DNA of 64,000 nt, taken from Bacteroidales bacterium (GTDB taxonomy: Bacteria; Bacteroidota; Bacteroidia; Bacteroidales; UBA932). The position numbers were made by a program, and so were the translations under genes. The DNA is taken from positions 1 to 64,000 of the forward strand of contig JAHHQP010000001.1 in assembly GCA_020026355.1 (NCBI GenBank), in the 5' to 3' direction. Below the pieces are notes generated by a model that saw only the letters and a program-made list of their open reading frames with translations, made no database searches and was not told where the DNA came from. Positions 7,544-16,181 of this stretch are shown here, piece by piece; within the stretch, counting starts at the first letter, position 1; the number at the start of each line of letters is the position of its first letter.

Positions 7544-8146
7544 CTATTTAGAGTACAACTCGACGATGAGCTGCTCATCAATTGTCTCTGGAATCTCTGT
7601 TCTTACCGGAGTGTTGATGTATTTACCTGTAAGGGTCTTTGCGTCAAACTCGATCCAAGAATAGTGAGCTGCGGAAGCGACACTGTTAGTGATCACCTCA
7701 AGGCTCTTTGAACGCTCTCTGACGGCTACGATGTCACCTGGCTTAACGATTGCAGATGGGATGTTGCAGACTTTACCGTTGAGGGTAATGTGAGCGTGGG
7801 AAACGAGCTGTCTTGCAGCTGCTCTGGTAGGAGCGATGCCCATACGGTATACGAGGTTGTCGAGACGGGACTCGAGGAGGAGAATAAGGTTCTCACCTTT
7901 CTGTCCTTTCATGCGGGAAGCCTTCTCATAAAGGTTTCTGAACTGTCTCTCGAGAAGTCCGTAAGTGTATTTCACTTTCTGTTTCTCTTTCAACTGAATA
8001 CCATACTCAGATGATTTCTTGCGCTTTCTGGCCAGACCATGCTCTCCAGCAGGGTAGTTTCTTCTCTCGAAGTCCTTGTCTGCTCCGAAGATCGGCTCAC
8101 CGAATTTACGCGCGATTTTTGTACTTGGTCCAGTATATCTTGCCAT
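7544..8146 (-). CDS. rpsD: Ribosomal protein S4
   Basis: Primary 16S-binding protein of the small subunit, 200 aa. The N-terminal helical region is followed by an S4 RNA-binding domain (SRLDNLVYRMGIAPTRAAAR). The N-terminus has no paired zinc cysteines, so it is the zinc-free form. It sits between rpsK and rpoA, the standard place for alpha-operon genes in this phylum. In other bacteria S4 represses its own operon. No leader structure was identified here. Confidence 0.98.
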   Translation of the reverse strand: MARYTGPSTKIARKFGEPIFGADKDFERRNYPAGEHGLARKRKKSSEYGIQLKEKQKVKYTYGLLERQFRNLYEKASRMKGQKGENLILLLESRLDNLVYRMGIAPTRAAARQLVSHAHITLNGKVCNIPSAIVKPGDIVAVRERSKSLEVITNSVASAAHYSWIEFDAKTLTGKYINTPVRTEIPETIDEQLIVELYSK

Positions 8147-8175
8147 AGTAATCTAATCTTTAAAATGTTACAAAA

Positions 8176-8568
8176 TCAAACTTTACGACGACCTTTTGGT
8201 CTACAGCCATTGTGTGGCATTGGAGTAACGTCTACAATCTCTGTAACTTCGATACCTGCACCGTGAATAGTTCTGATCGCTGACTCACGTCCGGCACCAG
8301 GACCTTTCACATAAGCTTTAACCTTACGGAGACCGAGGTCATAAGCAGTCTTCGCTGCATCCTCTGCGGCTACCTGAGCTGCATAAGGAGTATTCTTCTT
8401 GGAACCCCTGAAACCGCTCTTACCTGCAGATGACCAGCTGATCACCTGACCTACGCTGTTTGTAAGAGTAACAATAACATTGTTGAAGGTTGATGAAATA
8501 TGAGCCTCGCCATAGGCGTCAACCTTTACAACTCTTTTCTTACTTGTTGTTGATGTCTTTTTTGCCAT
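8176..8568 (-). CDS. rpsK: Ribosomal protein S11
   Basis: Platform protein of the small subunit, 130 aa, with the typical start of the conserved core (GEAHISSTFNNVIVTLT) and the C-terminal PMPHNGCRPKGRRKV segment. It lies 10 bp downstream of rpsM and 29 bp upstream of rpsD in the same operon. A short Lys/Thr-rich N-terminal extension precedes the core. Confidence 0.98.
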   Translation of the reverse strand: MAKKTSTTSKKRVVKVDAYGEAHISSTFNNVIVTLTNSVGQVISWSSAGKSGFRGSKKNTPYAAQVAAEDAAKTAYDLGLRKVKAYVKGPGAGRESAIRTIHGAGIEVTEIVDVTPMPHNGCRPKGRRKV

Positions 8569-8578
8569 AATTCATCGA

Positions 8579-8956
8579 TTATTTAGTTGCTTTCTTCTTG
8601 TTTGCAACAGTTTTCTTTTTACCCTTTCTTGTACGGGCGTTATTCTTGGTGCTCTGGCCACGAACTGGAAGACCGTTACGATGACGGATTCCTCTGTAGC
8701 ATCCGATATCCATGAGACGTTTGATGTTCATCTGAACTGCAGAACGAAGCTCACCTTCGATCTGGAATTCGTCTGCGATCATACCACGGATACCAGCAAC
8801 CTGCTCGTCATTCCACTCACCAACTTTGATATCATAGTCGATACCCAGCGTGGAAAGGATCCTTCTTGCTGAGCTGCGGCCAATACCGAAGATATAGGTC
8901 AAACCTATTTCTCCTCTTTTGTTGTTAGGTAAATCAACACCGGCTATTCTTGCCAT
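8579..8956 (-). CDS. rpsM: Ribosomal protein S13
   Basis: Head protein of the small subunit that touches the P-site tRNA and bridges to L5. 125 aa. It has the helix-two-turn-helix core (GEIGLTYIFGIGRSSARRIL) and the RHRNGLPVRGQ segment, ending in a strongly basic Lys tail. It lies 36 bp after rpmJ. Confidence 0.98.
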   Translation of the reverse strand: MARIAGVDLPNNKRGEIGLTYIFGIGRSSARRILSTLGIDYDIKVGEWNDEQVAGIRGMIADEFQIEGELRSAVQMNIKRLMDIGCYRGIRHRNGLPVRGQSTKNNARTRKGKKKTVANKKKATK

Positions 8957-8992
8957 AATCTATTTAAACTTAATTTGTTAGACAACTAAAAA

Positions 8993-9109
8993 TTATCCTT
9001 GACGCATTTTGAACTTAGGGTTCTTCTTGCAGATCACGTAGAGTCTACCTTTACGCTTTACGATCTTGCAATCCTCACTGCGCTTTTTGATGGATGCTTT
9101 TACTTTCAT
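8993..9109 (-). CDS. rpmJ: Ribosomal protein L36
   Basis: A 38-aa protein read directly from the sequence: MKVKASIKKRSEDCKIVKRK then a second half ending KFKMRQG and a TAA stop. It keeps the Cys14 and Cys27 pair, but the other zinc-ligand positions are not the full CxxC/CxxxxH set. Position between infA and rpsM is the standard one. The start codon lies 12 bp after the infA stop. Confidence 0.95.
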   Translation of the reverse strand: MKVKASIKKRSEDCKIVKRKGRLYVICKKNPKFKMRQG

Positions 9110-9121
9110 TTCTGTAATATT

Positions 9122-9340
9122 TTATTTGTATCTGAAAGAAATTCTTCCCTTTGATAAATCATAAGGTGACATTTCAACCTTAACCCTGTCTCCAGGAAGA
9201 ATCTTGATGTAATTCATTCTCATTTTACCTGAGATATGTGCAATGATGACATGTCCGTTTTCCAACTCGACTTTGAACATTGCATTCGGTAGAGTTTCAA
9301 CAATAACTCCTTCCTGTTCAATCGCTGACTGTTTCGGCAT
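9122..9340 (-). CDS. infA: Translation initiation factor IF-1
   Basis: A 72-aa OB-fold protein that blocks the ribosomal A site during initiation. The sequence has the normal family length and motifs (GVIVETLPNAMFKVELENGH, KMRMNYIKILPGDRVKVE, ending in RISFRYK). It follows map by 11 bp and precedes rpmJ. Confidence 0.98.
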   Translation of the reverse strand: MPKQSAIEQEGVIVETLPNAMFKVELENGHVIIAHISGKMRMNYIKILPGDRVKVEMSPYDLSKGRISFRYK

Positions 9341-9351
9341 CGGTAATCACT

Positions 9352-10125
9352 TTAAAATTTAACATTGTTCTCTATAAAATCATACGTAGACAGCTGTTCC
9401 GCTTTTCCCTTTCTGACAACAACCGTAAGCTCGTAATGAGCGGCTTTCTTGTGGTCCGCCGTGTGTACTGCCCAACCATTTCTAGCTAAATACACATTTC
9501 TTGAACCAGCAGTGATCATCGGCTCAATACAGATGGTCATTCCCTCGACGAGTCTTGGCCCGTGTCCGGCTCTTCCGTAGTTCGGGATACCTGGACGTTC
9601 GTGCATTTCGCGTCCGACTCCATGTCCTTCGAGTTCTCTCACGACACCGAATCCGAATGACTCAGCATACGACTGTACCGCGTGTCCGATATCGCCCACT
9701 CTGTTTCCGTGGATCGCAGCCTCGATTCCCTTGTACAGGGATTCTTTAGTTACATCAAGGAGCTTCTGGGTTTCAGCGTCCACCTCCCCGACCGGGAAGG
9801 TGTATGCTGAATCGCCATTATATCCTTTATATAAAGTTCCGCAATCGACTGAAACGATGTCTCCCTCTTTCAACACGTAGTCTGATGGAAATCCATGAAC
9901 GACTACATCATTTACAGAAAGACAGAGGGCGGCAGGAAAACCTTCAAAACCTAAAAAGCTAGGAATAGCACCATGGTCTCGGATGAAAGTCTCAGCTACC
10001 CTGTTCAACTCAAGAGTTGTCACACCCGGGGCAACTATCTTACCGACTTCAGCAAGCGTTTTTGAAACGAGAATACCATTCTCACGCAACAGCTCTATTT
10101 CCTCTTCAGTTTTTGGTCTTACCAT
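9352..10125 (-). CDS. map: Methionine aminopeptidase, type I
   Basis: Removes the N-terminal methionine from nascent proteins. 257 aa, cytosolic. The creatinase-fold metal ligands are visible: Asp in VSVDCGTLY and in GYNGDSAY, His in ELEGHGVGREMHE, Glu in MTICIEPMI, and a final Glu in HYELTVVV. There is no zinc-finger extension, as expected for the bacterial short form. It lies 19 bp behind secY in the ribosomal operon. Confidence 0.97.
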   Translation of the reverse strand: MVRPKTEEEIELLRENGILVSKTLAEVGKIVAPGVTTLELNRVAETFIRDHGAIPSFLGFEGFPAALCLSVNDVVVHGFPSDYVLKEGDIVSVDCGTLYKGYNGDSAYTFPVGEVDAETQKLLDVTKESLYKGIEAAIHGNRVGDIGHAVQSYAESFGFGVVRELEGHGVGREMHERPGIPNYGRAGHGPRLVEGMTICIEPMITAGSRNVYLARNGWAVHTADHKKAAHYELTVVVRKGKAEQLSTYDFIENNVKF

Positions 10126-10144
10126 CTTTATATGAATTTATAGA

Positions 10145-11494
10145 TTACATTCCAGAACGTCCTTTCAGACGACCTGTTTTCATCAGTCCGTCATAGTGAC
10201 GCATTAACAAATGACTTTCAATCTGCTGAAGTGTATCAAGAACTACACCTACAAGGATCAACAGAGATGTACCTCCGTAGAAAGTTGCAAACTGGTTATC
10301 GATACCGCAAATCATTGCGAAAGCTGGCATGATCGCGATAAGCGCAAGGAAAATGGAACCCGGGAGAGTTACTCTACTCATGATGGTGTCGAGATACTCT
10401 ACCGTTGCTTTTCCTGGCTTAACTCCAGGTATGAATCCACCGTTCTTTCTCATTTCCTCGGCCATCATCGTAGGGTTTACGGTTACGGCGGTGTAGAAAT
10501 AAGTGAAAAGAACTACCATGATAGCAAAGACGAAATTGTACCAGAATCCAGTCGGGTTGCTGAATGTTGCAGCAAGACCACGAGTTGCATCGAACTGGGA
10601 GAAGATCAGCGGGAAGAGCATCAGGGCCTGAGCGAAGATGATAGGCATCACGCCGGCTGTATTGATCTTCATAGGAATGTACTGACGTACACCGCCATAC
10701 TGCTTGTTGCCGATGACTCTCTTGGCATACTGTACAGGAACTTTCCTGACAGCCTGTACCAGAGCGATTGCAGCTACGAATACCAGGAACAATACGATAA
10801 GTTCAACGATCGCGATGATAGGACCACCTGTTGTTGTGGAAGAGAATTTACCACCAAGTTCTGCAACGAGCGCACGCGGAAGACGGGCAATGATACCGAC
10901 CATGATGATAAGGGAGATACCGTTACCGATACCACGGTCTGTTATACGCTCACCAAGCCACATCACGAACATTGTACCTGCAAGCAGGATGATCGTAGAA
11001 CAGATGTTGAACCAGAATGAAGTCCAACCCAGTTCCTTGTAGACGAACAGATCCACACCACCTGCCAGACGGCCAGAAAGTGAAGCAAGATAAGCCGGAG
11101 CCTGGATGCACACGATCAGAATGGTAAGGAATCTGGTGTACTGGTTCATCTTCCTTCTGCCGCTTTCTCCCTCCATCTGGAGTTTCCTGAAGTAAGGGAC
11201 GAAAACGCCGAGAAGCTGAATCACGATTGATGCCGAAATGTAAGGCATCACTCCCAGCGCAAAAATAGATGCGTTTGCAAATGCTCCGCCAGAGAACATA
11301 TCCAAAAGGCTCAGAAGGGAACTTCCGTCTGATACGTTTGAACGGAACTGGACAAGACCATTTGCGTTGATACCAGGAAGAACGATCTCACATCCAAGAC
11401 GATAGACCAGCAGCAAGAGAAAGGTATAACCGATTCTCTTGCGCAGTTCCTCGATCTTGAAGATATTCTTGATTGTTTGAACTAACTTCTTCAT
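10145..11494 (-). CDS. secY: Preprotein translocase channel SecY
   Basis: Central pore of the Sec translocon in the inner membrane, 449 aa with about ten hydrophobic segments. The family start (FKIEELRKRIGYTFLLLLVYRLG) and the conserved cytosolic loop around GGVRQYIPMKINTAGVMPIIFA are present. It is placed between rplO and map. SecE and SecG are not in this window. Confidence 0.98.
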   Translation of the reverse strand: MKKLVQTIKNIFKIEELRKRIGYTFLLLLVYRLGCEIVLPGINANGLVQFRSNVSDGSSLLSLLDMFSGGAFANASIFALGVMPYISASIVIQLLGVFVPYFRKLQMEGESGRRKMNQYTRFLTILIVCIQAPAYLASLSGRLAGGVDLFVYKELGWTSFWFNICSTIILLAGTMFVMWLGERITDRGIGNGISLIIMVGIIARLPRALVAELGGKFSSTTTGGPIIAIVELIVLFLVFVAAIALVQAVRKVPVQYAKRVIGNKQYGGVRQYIPMKINTAGVMPIIFAQALMLFPLIFSQFDATRGLAATFSNPTGFWYNFVFAIMVVLFTYFYTAVTVNPTMMAEEMRKNGGFIPGVKPGKATVEYLDTIMSRVTLPGSIFLALIAIMPAFAMICGIDNQFATFYGGTSLLILVGVVLDTLQQIESHLLMRHYDGLMKTGRLKGRSGM

Positions 11495-11500
11495 GGTAGA

Positions 11501-11947
11501 TTAGATTGTAGTTGTGTGACCTCCAGCTGCTTCGATTTTTGCGATTGCGGATTTAGAGAATGCGTTTGCAGAAACTTCCAGCTTTGCAGTAAGCTCACCG
11601 TTTCCAAGAATCTTGACAAGCTGATTCTTGTTGATGAAACCGGCCTCTCTGAGAGTCTCGATGTTGATCTCGCTAGCTCCGATCTTTTCAGAAAGAGCCT
11701 GGAGAGCTGCTACATTGATACCCTTGTACTCAACACGGTTAGGGTTGGTGAAACCGAACTTAGGAAGTCTTCTCTGAATAGGCATCTGACCGCCCTCGAA
11801 ACCGATCTTGCGAGAGTAGCCGGAACGAGCCTGTGCTCCTTTGTGACCGCGGGTTGATGTGCCGCCACGTCCTGAGCCTTCGCCACGACCGATTCTCTTC
11901 TCGCTCTTCAAAGAGCCTGCTGCAGGTGTCAAATTATTTAATTTCAT
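11501..11947 (-). CDS. rplO: Ribosomal protein L15
   Basis: Large-subunit assembly protein, 148 aa. The glycine/arginine-rich N-terminal arm (KRIGRGEGSGRGGTSTRGHK) that penetrates 23S rRNA is followed by the globular domain (GFEGGQMPIQRRLPKFGF). It lies 6 bp upstream of secY and 17 bp downstream of rpmD. Confidence 0.98.
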   Translation of the reverse strand: MKLNNLTPAAGSLKSEKRIGRGEGSGRGGTSTRGHKGAQARSGYSRKIGFEGGQMPIQRRLPKFGFTNPNRVEYKGINVAALQALSEKIGASEINIETLREAGFINKNQLVKILGNGELTAKLEVSANAFSKSAIAKIEAAGGHTTTI

Positions 11948-11964
11948 CTGTGTGTCCTCCTTAA

Positions 11965-12144
11965 TTAATTTTCCTCTACGATTACAAGGTGACGAACTTT
12001 CTCGAGCATACCTTTGGTAACTGGAGTGAGTTCAACCTCTACAGTCTGATGCAATCTGTGGATACCGAGAGAAGCGAGGTTCGCGATCTGCCTCTTGGTT
12101 GCTCCATTCTTGCTTTTGATTTGAGTTATCTTAAGTTTTGCCAT
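11965..12144 (-). CDS. rpmD: Ribosomal protein L30
   Basis: A 59-aa protein read from the sequence: start MAKLKITQIKSKNG, core QIANLASLGIHRL, end RHLVIVEEN then TAA. This matches the short bacterial L30 and its usual place between rpsE and rplO, with gaps of 13 and 17 bp. Confidence 0.95.
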   Translation of the reverse strand: MAKLKITQIKSKNGATKRQIANLASLGIHRLHQTVEVELTPVTKGMLEKVRHLVIVEEN

Positions 12145-12157
12145 GTCTTGTTCCTCC

Positions 12158-12676
12158 TTAACCTTTAAATACTCTGCTCATAGGAATACCACGAAGCCCG
12201 GCAACAGTATAAGCGTCTCTCATCTCAACCAGAGCCTGCACAGTAGCCTTCACAAGGTTGTGAGGGTTGGATGAACCTTTTGATTTCGCAAGCACGTTGT
12301 GAACTCCGACTGACTCGAATACGGCACGCATTGCACCACCGGCCTTCACTCCAGTACCAGGAGCTGCTGGTTTCATGAATACTCTTGCACCGCCGAACTT
12401 AGCTTCCTGCTCGTGAGGGATAGTCTTGTTGAGGACAGGAATCTTCACGAGATTCTTCTTTGCATCCTCGATACCCTTTGAGATTGCAGTAGTGACCTCA
12501 TTGGCTTTTCCAAGACCATAACCTACAACGCCGTTCTCGTCACCAACCACAACAATGGCTGCAAAGCTGAAGTGACGACCACCCTTAGTGACCTTTGTCA
12601 CTCTCTGGATGGCTACCAATCTGTCTTTCAACTCAAGATCAGATGTCTTTACTCTTTTAACATTTGTATTTGCCAT
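12158..12676 (-). CDS. rpsE: Ribosomal protein S5
   Basis: Small-subunit protein at the mRNA entry channel, important for decoding accuracy. 172 aa. The N-terminal double-stranded-RNA-binding-like domain (LVAIQRVTKVTKGGRHFSF) and the C-terminal domain (KPAAPGTGVKAGGAMRAVFE) are both present. In-operon position between rplR and rpmD. Confidence 0.98.
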   Translation of the reverse strand: MANTNVKRVKTSDLELKDRLVAIQRVTKVTKGGRHFSFAAIVVVGDENGVVGYGLGKANEVTTAISKGIEDAKKNLVKIPVLNKTIPHEQEAKFGGARVFMKPAAPGTGVKAGGAMRAVFESVGVHNVLAKSKGSSNPHNLVKATVQALVEMRDAYTVAGLRGIPMSRVFKG

Positions 12677-12683
12677 AGTCTTT

Positions 12684-13046
12684 CTAGAAAATTAAGCCAC
12701 CTTCGCGGGCAGCATCAGCCAAACTTTTAACTCTTCCATGATAAAGGTAACCACCACGGTCGAAAGAGATAGTAGTGATACCCTTAGCAATTGCACGCTC
12801 TGCGATAGCCTTTCCGACGATAGCAGCAGCCTCAATTCCGGATTTACCCTTGCACTCTACAGCAAGAGCCTTGTCATTTGAAGCGGCAGCACAAAGAGTG
12901 ATACCCTTCAAATCATCAACAACCTGTACGTAAATCTGTTTGTTGCTTCTGAATACAACCATTCTAGGTCTCTCAGCAGTACCATTAACGACTTTGCGGA
13001 TACGGTAGTGAATTCTTTGTCTTCTTTCTGTTTTATTCAATGCCAT
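12684..13046 (-). CDS. rplR: Ribosomal protein L18
   Basis: 5S rRNA-binding protein of the central protuberance. 120 aa. Basic N-terminus (ALNKTERRQRIHYRIRK) and typical C-terminal segment (ISFDRGGYLYHGRVKSLADA). It lies 7 bp upstream of rpsE. Confidence 0.98.
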   Translation of the reverse strand: MALNKTERRQRIHYRIRKVVNGTAERPRMVVFRSNKQIYVQVVDDLKGITLCAAASNDKALAVECKGKSGIEAAAIVGKAIAERAIAKGITTISFDRGGYLYHGRVKSLADAAREGGLIF

Positions 13047-13060
13047 AACTCAATCTCCTA

Positions 13061-13621
13061 TTATTTAGCACCAGCTGATTTACCAGCCTTACGACGAAGC
13101 TGTTCGCCAACAAACTTAATACCTTTACCCTTGTAAGGCTCTGGTTTACGCATAGAGCGGATCTTAGCCGCAACCTGTCCGACGAGCTGTTTGTCAGCAG
13201 ATTTGAGGATAAGAAGCGGGTTCTGTCCTTTCTTCACTGCTGGAGCCTCAGCCTTGACTTCTGCCGGAAGCATGAAGTGTACCTCGTGAGAGAAACCGAG
13301 GGACATGATAAGGAGCTGTCCCTGAACCTCAACACGGAAACCTACACCGACAAGTTCCTGCTGGATAGTATAGCCCTCTGATACGCCGACAACCATGTTG
13401 TGGATCAAAGCACGGTAAAGACCGTGGAGTGAACGGTGGCGTGGCTGGTCAGTAGGACGGGTCAATTTAATTTCTTCACCCTCAACAGCGACAGTGATGT
13501 CAGCATCCACTTTCTGGCTGAGCTCGCCGAGAGGTCCTTTAACCTTAACAACGTTGCCAGGGAGAATATCAACTTTCACTCCGGCAGGAAGGTGTACAGG
13601 CAATTTACCAATTCTTGACAT
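13061..13621 (-). CDS. rplF: Ribosomal protein L6
   Basis: Large-subunit protein near the factor-binding site. 186 aa in two duplicated domains. The conserved C-terminal block with IRSMRKPEPYKGKGIKF is present and a short basic tail follows. It lies between rpsH and rplR. Confidence 0.98.
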   Translation of the reverse strand: MSRIGKLPVHLPAGVKVDILPGNVVKVKGPLGELSQKVDADITVAVEGEEIKLTRPTDQPRHRSLHGLYRALIHNMVVGVSEGYTIQQELVGVGFRVEVQGQLLIMSLGFSHEVHFMLPAEVKAEAPAVKKGQNPLLILKSADKQLVGQVAAKIRSMRKPEPYKGKGIKFVGEQLRRKAGKSAGAK

Positions 13622-13638
13622 TATTGTTTTCTTTTAGA

Positions 13639-14034
13639 TTAATATACATAACATACAACCTCACCACCTACATTGAGTTCTCTTGCCTCTTTGTCAGTGA
13701 TGACACCCTTTGATGTAGAAAGGATTGCGATTCCGAGTCCATTGAGGACGCGTGGCATGTTCTCTACGTCAGCGTATCTTCTCAGACCTGGCTTGGACAC
13801 ACGCTCAATCTTCTTGATTGCCGGAGTCTTGGTCTGCGGATGATACTTCAAAGCGATTTTGATTGTGTTGGATGGAGTTCCCTCCACTACCTTGTAGCTG
13901 AGGATGTAACCTTTCTCACAGAGGATCTGGGTAAGGGATACCTTCATTTTGGAAGAAGGGATCTCGACGATCTTCTTACCTGCCATGTAAGCGTTACGTA
14001 CCCTAGTAAGGTAATCTGCAATTGGATCAGTCAT
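13639..14034 (-). CDS. rpsH: Ribosomal protein S8
   Basis: Primary 16S-binding protein. 131 aa. Family features: start MTDPIADYLTRVRNA, and the C-terminal segment with LGIAILSTSKGVITDKEA. The start lies after an 86-bp gap from rpsN, the widest inside this operon, which carries a small inverted repeat. S8 regulates its operon in other bacteria. Confidence 0.98.
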   Translation of the reverse strand: MTDPIADYLTRVRNAYMAGKKIVEIPSSKMKVSLTQILCEKGYILSYKVVEGTPSNTIKIALKYHPQTKTPAIKKIERVSKPGLRRYADVENMPRVLNGLGIAILSTSKGVITDKEARELNVGGEVVCYVY

Positions 14035-14059
14035 TTTCTTGTTTTTTTAGTTAGAAACC

Positions 14060-14074
14060 GGCGTCATGGACGCC
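14060..14074. promoter_or_regulatory. Small inverted repeat in the rpsN-rpsH gap
   Basis: GGCGTC-ATG-GACGCC is a perfect 6-bp stem with a 3-nt loop, placed about 25 bases upstream of the rpsH start. There is no T run after it on the transcribed strand. It could be a translational control or RNA-processing element. Function unproven. Confidence 0.3.
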
Positions 14075-14120
14075 CGATATCCGATTGTTAATAAATATGA
14101 TGTAATGTTGTATTACTATG

Positions 14121-14390
14121 TTACCAGCTTGCCTTCTTGACGCCTGGGATGAGACCGTTGCTTGCCATCTCACGGAACTGGATACGGCTAAGACCGAACA
14201 TTCTCATATAACCCTTTGGACGTCCTGTCAGAGAGCAGCGGTTGTGCATACGGCATGCGGCAGAGTTCTTAGGAAGCTTGTCCAGACCTGCCCAGTCGCC
14301 TGCTTCCTTGAGAGCCTGTCTCTTTGCAGCGTACTTAGCAACTAATTTCGCGCGTTTTACTTCGCGGGCTTTCATTGATTCTTTTGCCAT
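14121..14390 (-). CDS. rpsN: Ribosomal protein S14
   Basis: Small-subunit head protein, 89 aa, the longer zinc-independent form. The conserved C-terminal core reads RCSLTGRPKGYMRMFGLSR and ends KKASW. The paired CxxC motifs of the short zinc-binding type are absent. It lies between rplE and rpsH. Confidence 0.98.
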   Translation of the reverse strand: MAKESMKAREVKRAKLVAKYAAKRQALKEAGDWAGLDKLPKNSAACRMHNRCSLTGRPKGYMRMFGLSRIQFREMASNGLIPGVKKASW

Positions 14391-14402
14391 CTTAGTTCTC
14401 CT

Positions 14403-15005
14403 TTAGTTATTTTTTTTGAAAGGCAGACCGAACTCTTTAAGAAGGGCGTGTGCCTCCTCGTCAGTCTTTGCTGTTGTTACGAAAGTAATCTCCATTCCGA
14501 GGATCTTGGTGATCTTGTCGATGTCGATCTCAGGGAAAATGATCTGCTCCTTGATGCCGAGAGTGTAGTTACCCTTACCGTCCATCTTGGCAGAGATACC
14601 GTTGAAGTCTCTGATTCGAGGAAGAGAGATACGGATAAGTCTCTCGAGGAACTCGTACATCTTGGTACCGCGGAGGGTAACCTTTGTTCCGATAGGCATT
14701 CCCTTACGGAGCTTGAAGTTTGAGATATCCTTTCTGGAAACTGTTGTAACTGCTTTCTGACCAGTGATGAGGGAAAGCTCCTGCTGAGCGACCTCAACGA
14801 GCTTCTTGTCGCCTGTAGCGTCACCCACACCCTCGTTGATAGTGATCTTCACGAGCTTAGGGCACTGCATCACTGAAGAGTATGCGAACTCCTTCATCAA
14901 TTTTGCAACGATCTCCTCTTTATATACTTTCTTAAGTGCTGGAACGTATCCTGCAGCGAGTTTCTGCTGATCTGCAGCAGCTGCTTTATTTGTGTTCTTT
15001 GCCAT
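14403..15005 (-). CDS. rplE: Ribosomal protein L5
   Basis: 5S rRNA-binding protein that contacts P-site tRNA. 200 aa, slightly longer than usual because of an Ala/Lys-rich N-terminus. Conserved blocks: KLVKITINEGVGDA, GMPIGTKVTLRG, and SLPRIRDFNGIS. The ATG shares its A with the rplX stop codon (TAATG), which implies translational coupling. Confidence 0.98.
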   Translation of the reverse strand: MAKNTNKAAAADQQKLAAGYVPALKKVYKEEIVAKLMKEFAYSSVMQCPKLVKITINEGVGDATGDKKLVEVAQQELSLITGQKAVTTVSRKDISNFKLRKGMPIGTKVTLRGTKMYEFLERLIRISLPRIRDFNGISAKMDGKGNYTLGIKEQIIFPEIDIDKITKILGMEITFVTTAKTDEEAHALLKEFGLPFKKNN

Positions 15006-15322
15006 TATTTGATCTCCTCTCCAGATTTTTTAGCAACACGAACTTTCTTGCCATCAACGACCTTCATAGCAACTCTCGTAGCTTTACCTGACTTAGGGTC
15101 GATGAGCTGAAGGTTTGAAACATGTACGGATGCTTCCTGTTTAACAATACCACCCTGAGGATGTGCTGGGTTTGGTTTAGTATGCTTGCTGATGATATTC
15201 ACACCTTCTACGATCGCACGATCCTTTGAAGGGATAACCTCAAGCACCTTACCGGTCTTACCTTTATCGTTACCGGCATTTACAAAAACGGTGTCGCCTT
15301 TCTTAATATGTATCTTTTTCAT
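15005..15322 (-). CDS. rplX: Ribosomal protein L24
   Basis: Assembly-initiating protein of the large subunit. 105 aa, with a KOW motif near the N-terminus (KKGDTVFVNAGNDKGKTGKV). It lies 12 bp after rplN and overlaps the rplE start by one base. Confidence 0.98.
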   Translation of the reverse strand: MKKIHIKKGDTVFVNAGNDKGKTGKVLEVIPSKDRAIVEGVNIISKHTKPNPAHPQGGIVKQEASVHVSNLQLIDPKSGKATRVAMKVVDGKKVRVAKKSGEEIK

Positions 15323-15334
15323 AATGCTTGCAAA

Positions 15335-15700
15335 TTAAAGGACCTCCGGTGCCAGTGAAACGATTTTCATGAAATTCTCACGGAGCTCTCTAGCAACAGG
15401 GCCGAAGATACGAGTTCCACGAAGCTCACCTGCATTGTTCAAGAGAACGCACGCATTCTCATCAAAACGGATGTAAGATCCGTCCGGTCTACGAATTTCT
15501 TTCTTTGTGCGAACTACGACAGCCTTAGAAACTGTACCCTTCTTAGCGTCACCGCCTGGGATAGCACTTTTGACTGCAACGACGATCTTGTCGCCCACTT
15601 TCGCATAACGGCGGCGGGTACCACCCAAAACACGGATGCAAAGAACTTCCTTTGCTCCACTGTTGTCAGCCACCTGTAAACGTGATTCCTGCTGTATCAT
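15335..15700 (-). CDS. rplN: Ribosomal protein L14
   Basis: Large-subunit interface protein. 121 aa, start MIQQESRLQVADNSGAKEVL, ending in FMKIVSLAPEVL as usual. It lies 2 bp after rpsQ. Confidence 0.98.
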   Translation of the reverse strand: MIQQESRLQVADNSGAKEVLCIRVLGGTRRRYAKVGDKIVVAVKSAIPGGDAKKGTVSKAVVVRTKKEIRRPDGSYIRFDENACVLLNNAGELRGTRIFGPVARELRENFMKIVSLAPEVL

Positions 15701-15702
15701 TG

Positions 15703-15957
15703 TTATTTAACTTTTTCTACGATTTCTACTAATCTCCAGTTCTTGGACTTGCTCAAAGGACGAGTCTCCATGATGCGTACGGTATCACCCTCGCTGCACT
15801 CGTTCTTCTCATCATGAGCGACGAACCTTGTGGTCTTTTTTACGAACTTGCCGTAGATAGGATGTTTCTCTTTTCTTGCCACTTCAACAACGATAGACTT
15901 GTCCATCTTGTTGCTGACCACAATTCCTATTCTTTCTTTACGAAGATTTCTTTCCAT
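15703..15957 (-). CDS. rpsQ: Ribosomal protein S17
   Basis: Primary 16S-binding OB-fold protein. 84 aa with the pattern GIVVSNKMDKSIVVEV, then KYGKF-type segment (HPIYGKFVKKTTRF) and GDTVRIMETRPLSKSK. It lies between rpmC and rplN. Confidence 0.98.
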   Translation of the reverse strand: MERNLRKERIGIVVSNKMDKSIVVEVARKEKHPIYGKFVKKTTRFVAHDEKNECSEGDTVRIMETRPLSKSKNWRLVEIVEKVK

Positions 15958-15969
15958 CAGAATAAAATT

Positions 15970-16164
15970 TTAGTTCTGTTTCTCTTTTTCAGCCAAGATG
16001 GTCATCATACGAGCGATATCCTTTCTTGCCTTTGCCAATTTAGATGTATCCTCCAATGGAGAGATCGTATGATTTATCTTCATAGATTCGAGGTTAGCCT
16101 TTTCAACCTCGATGCGATCATGCAAATCGCTGATCGACATTTCGCGTACTTCAGATGCTTTCAT
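15970..16164 (-). CDS. rpmC: Ribosomal protein L29
   Basis: A 64-aa two-helix protein at the tunnel exit, where nascent-chain factors dock. The sequence is mostly helical and charged with the final segment KARKDIARMMTILAEKEKQN. It lies 17 bp after rplP. Confidence 0.96.
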   Translation of the reverse strand: MKASEVREMSISDLHDRIEVEKANLESMKINHTISPLEDTSKLAKARKDIARMMTILAEKEKQN

Positions 16165-16181
16165 TTCTTTTCTCCATTAAA

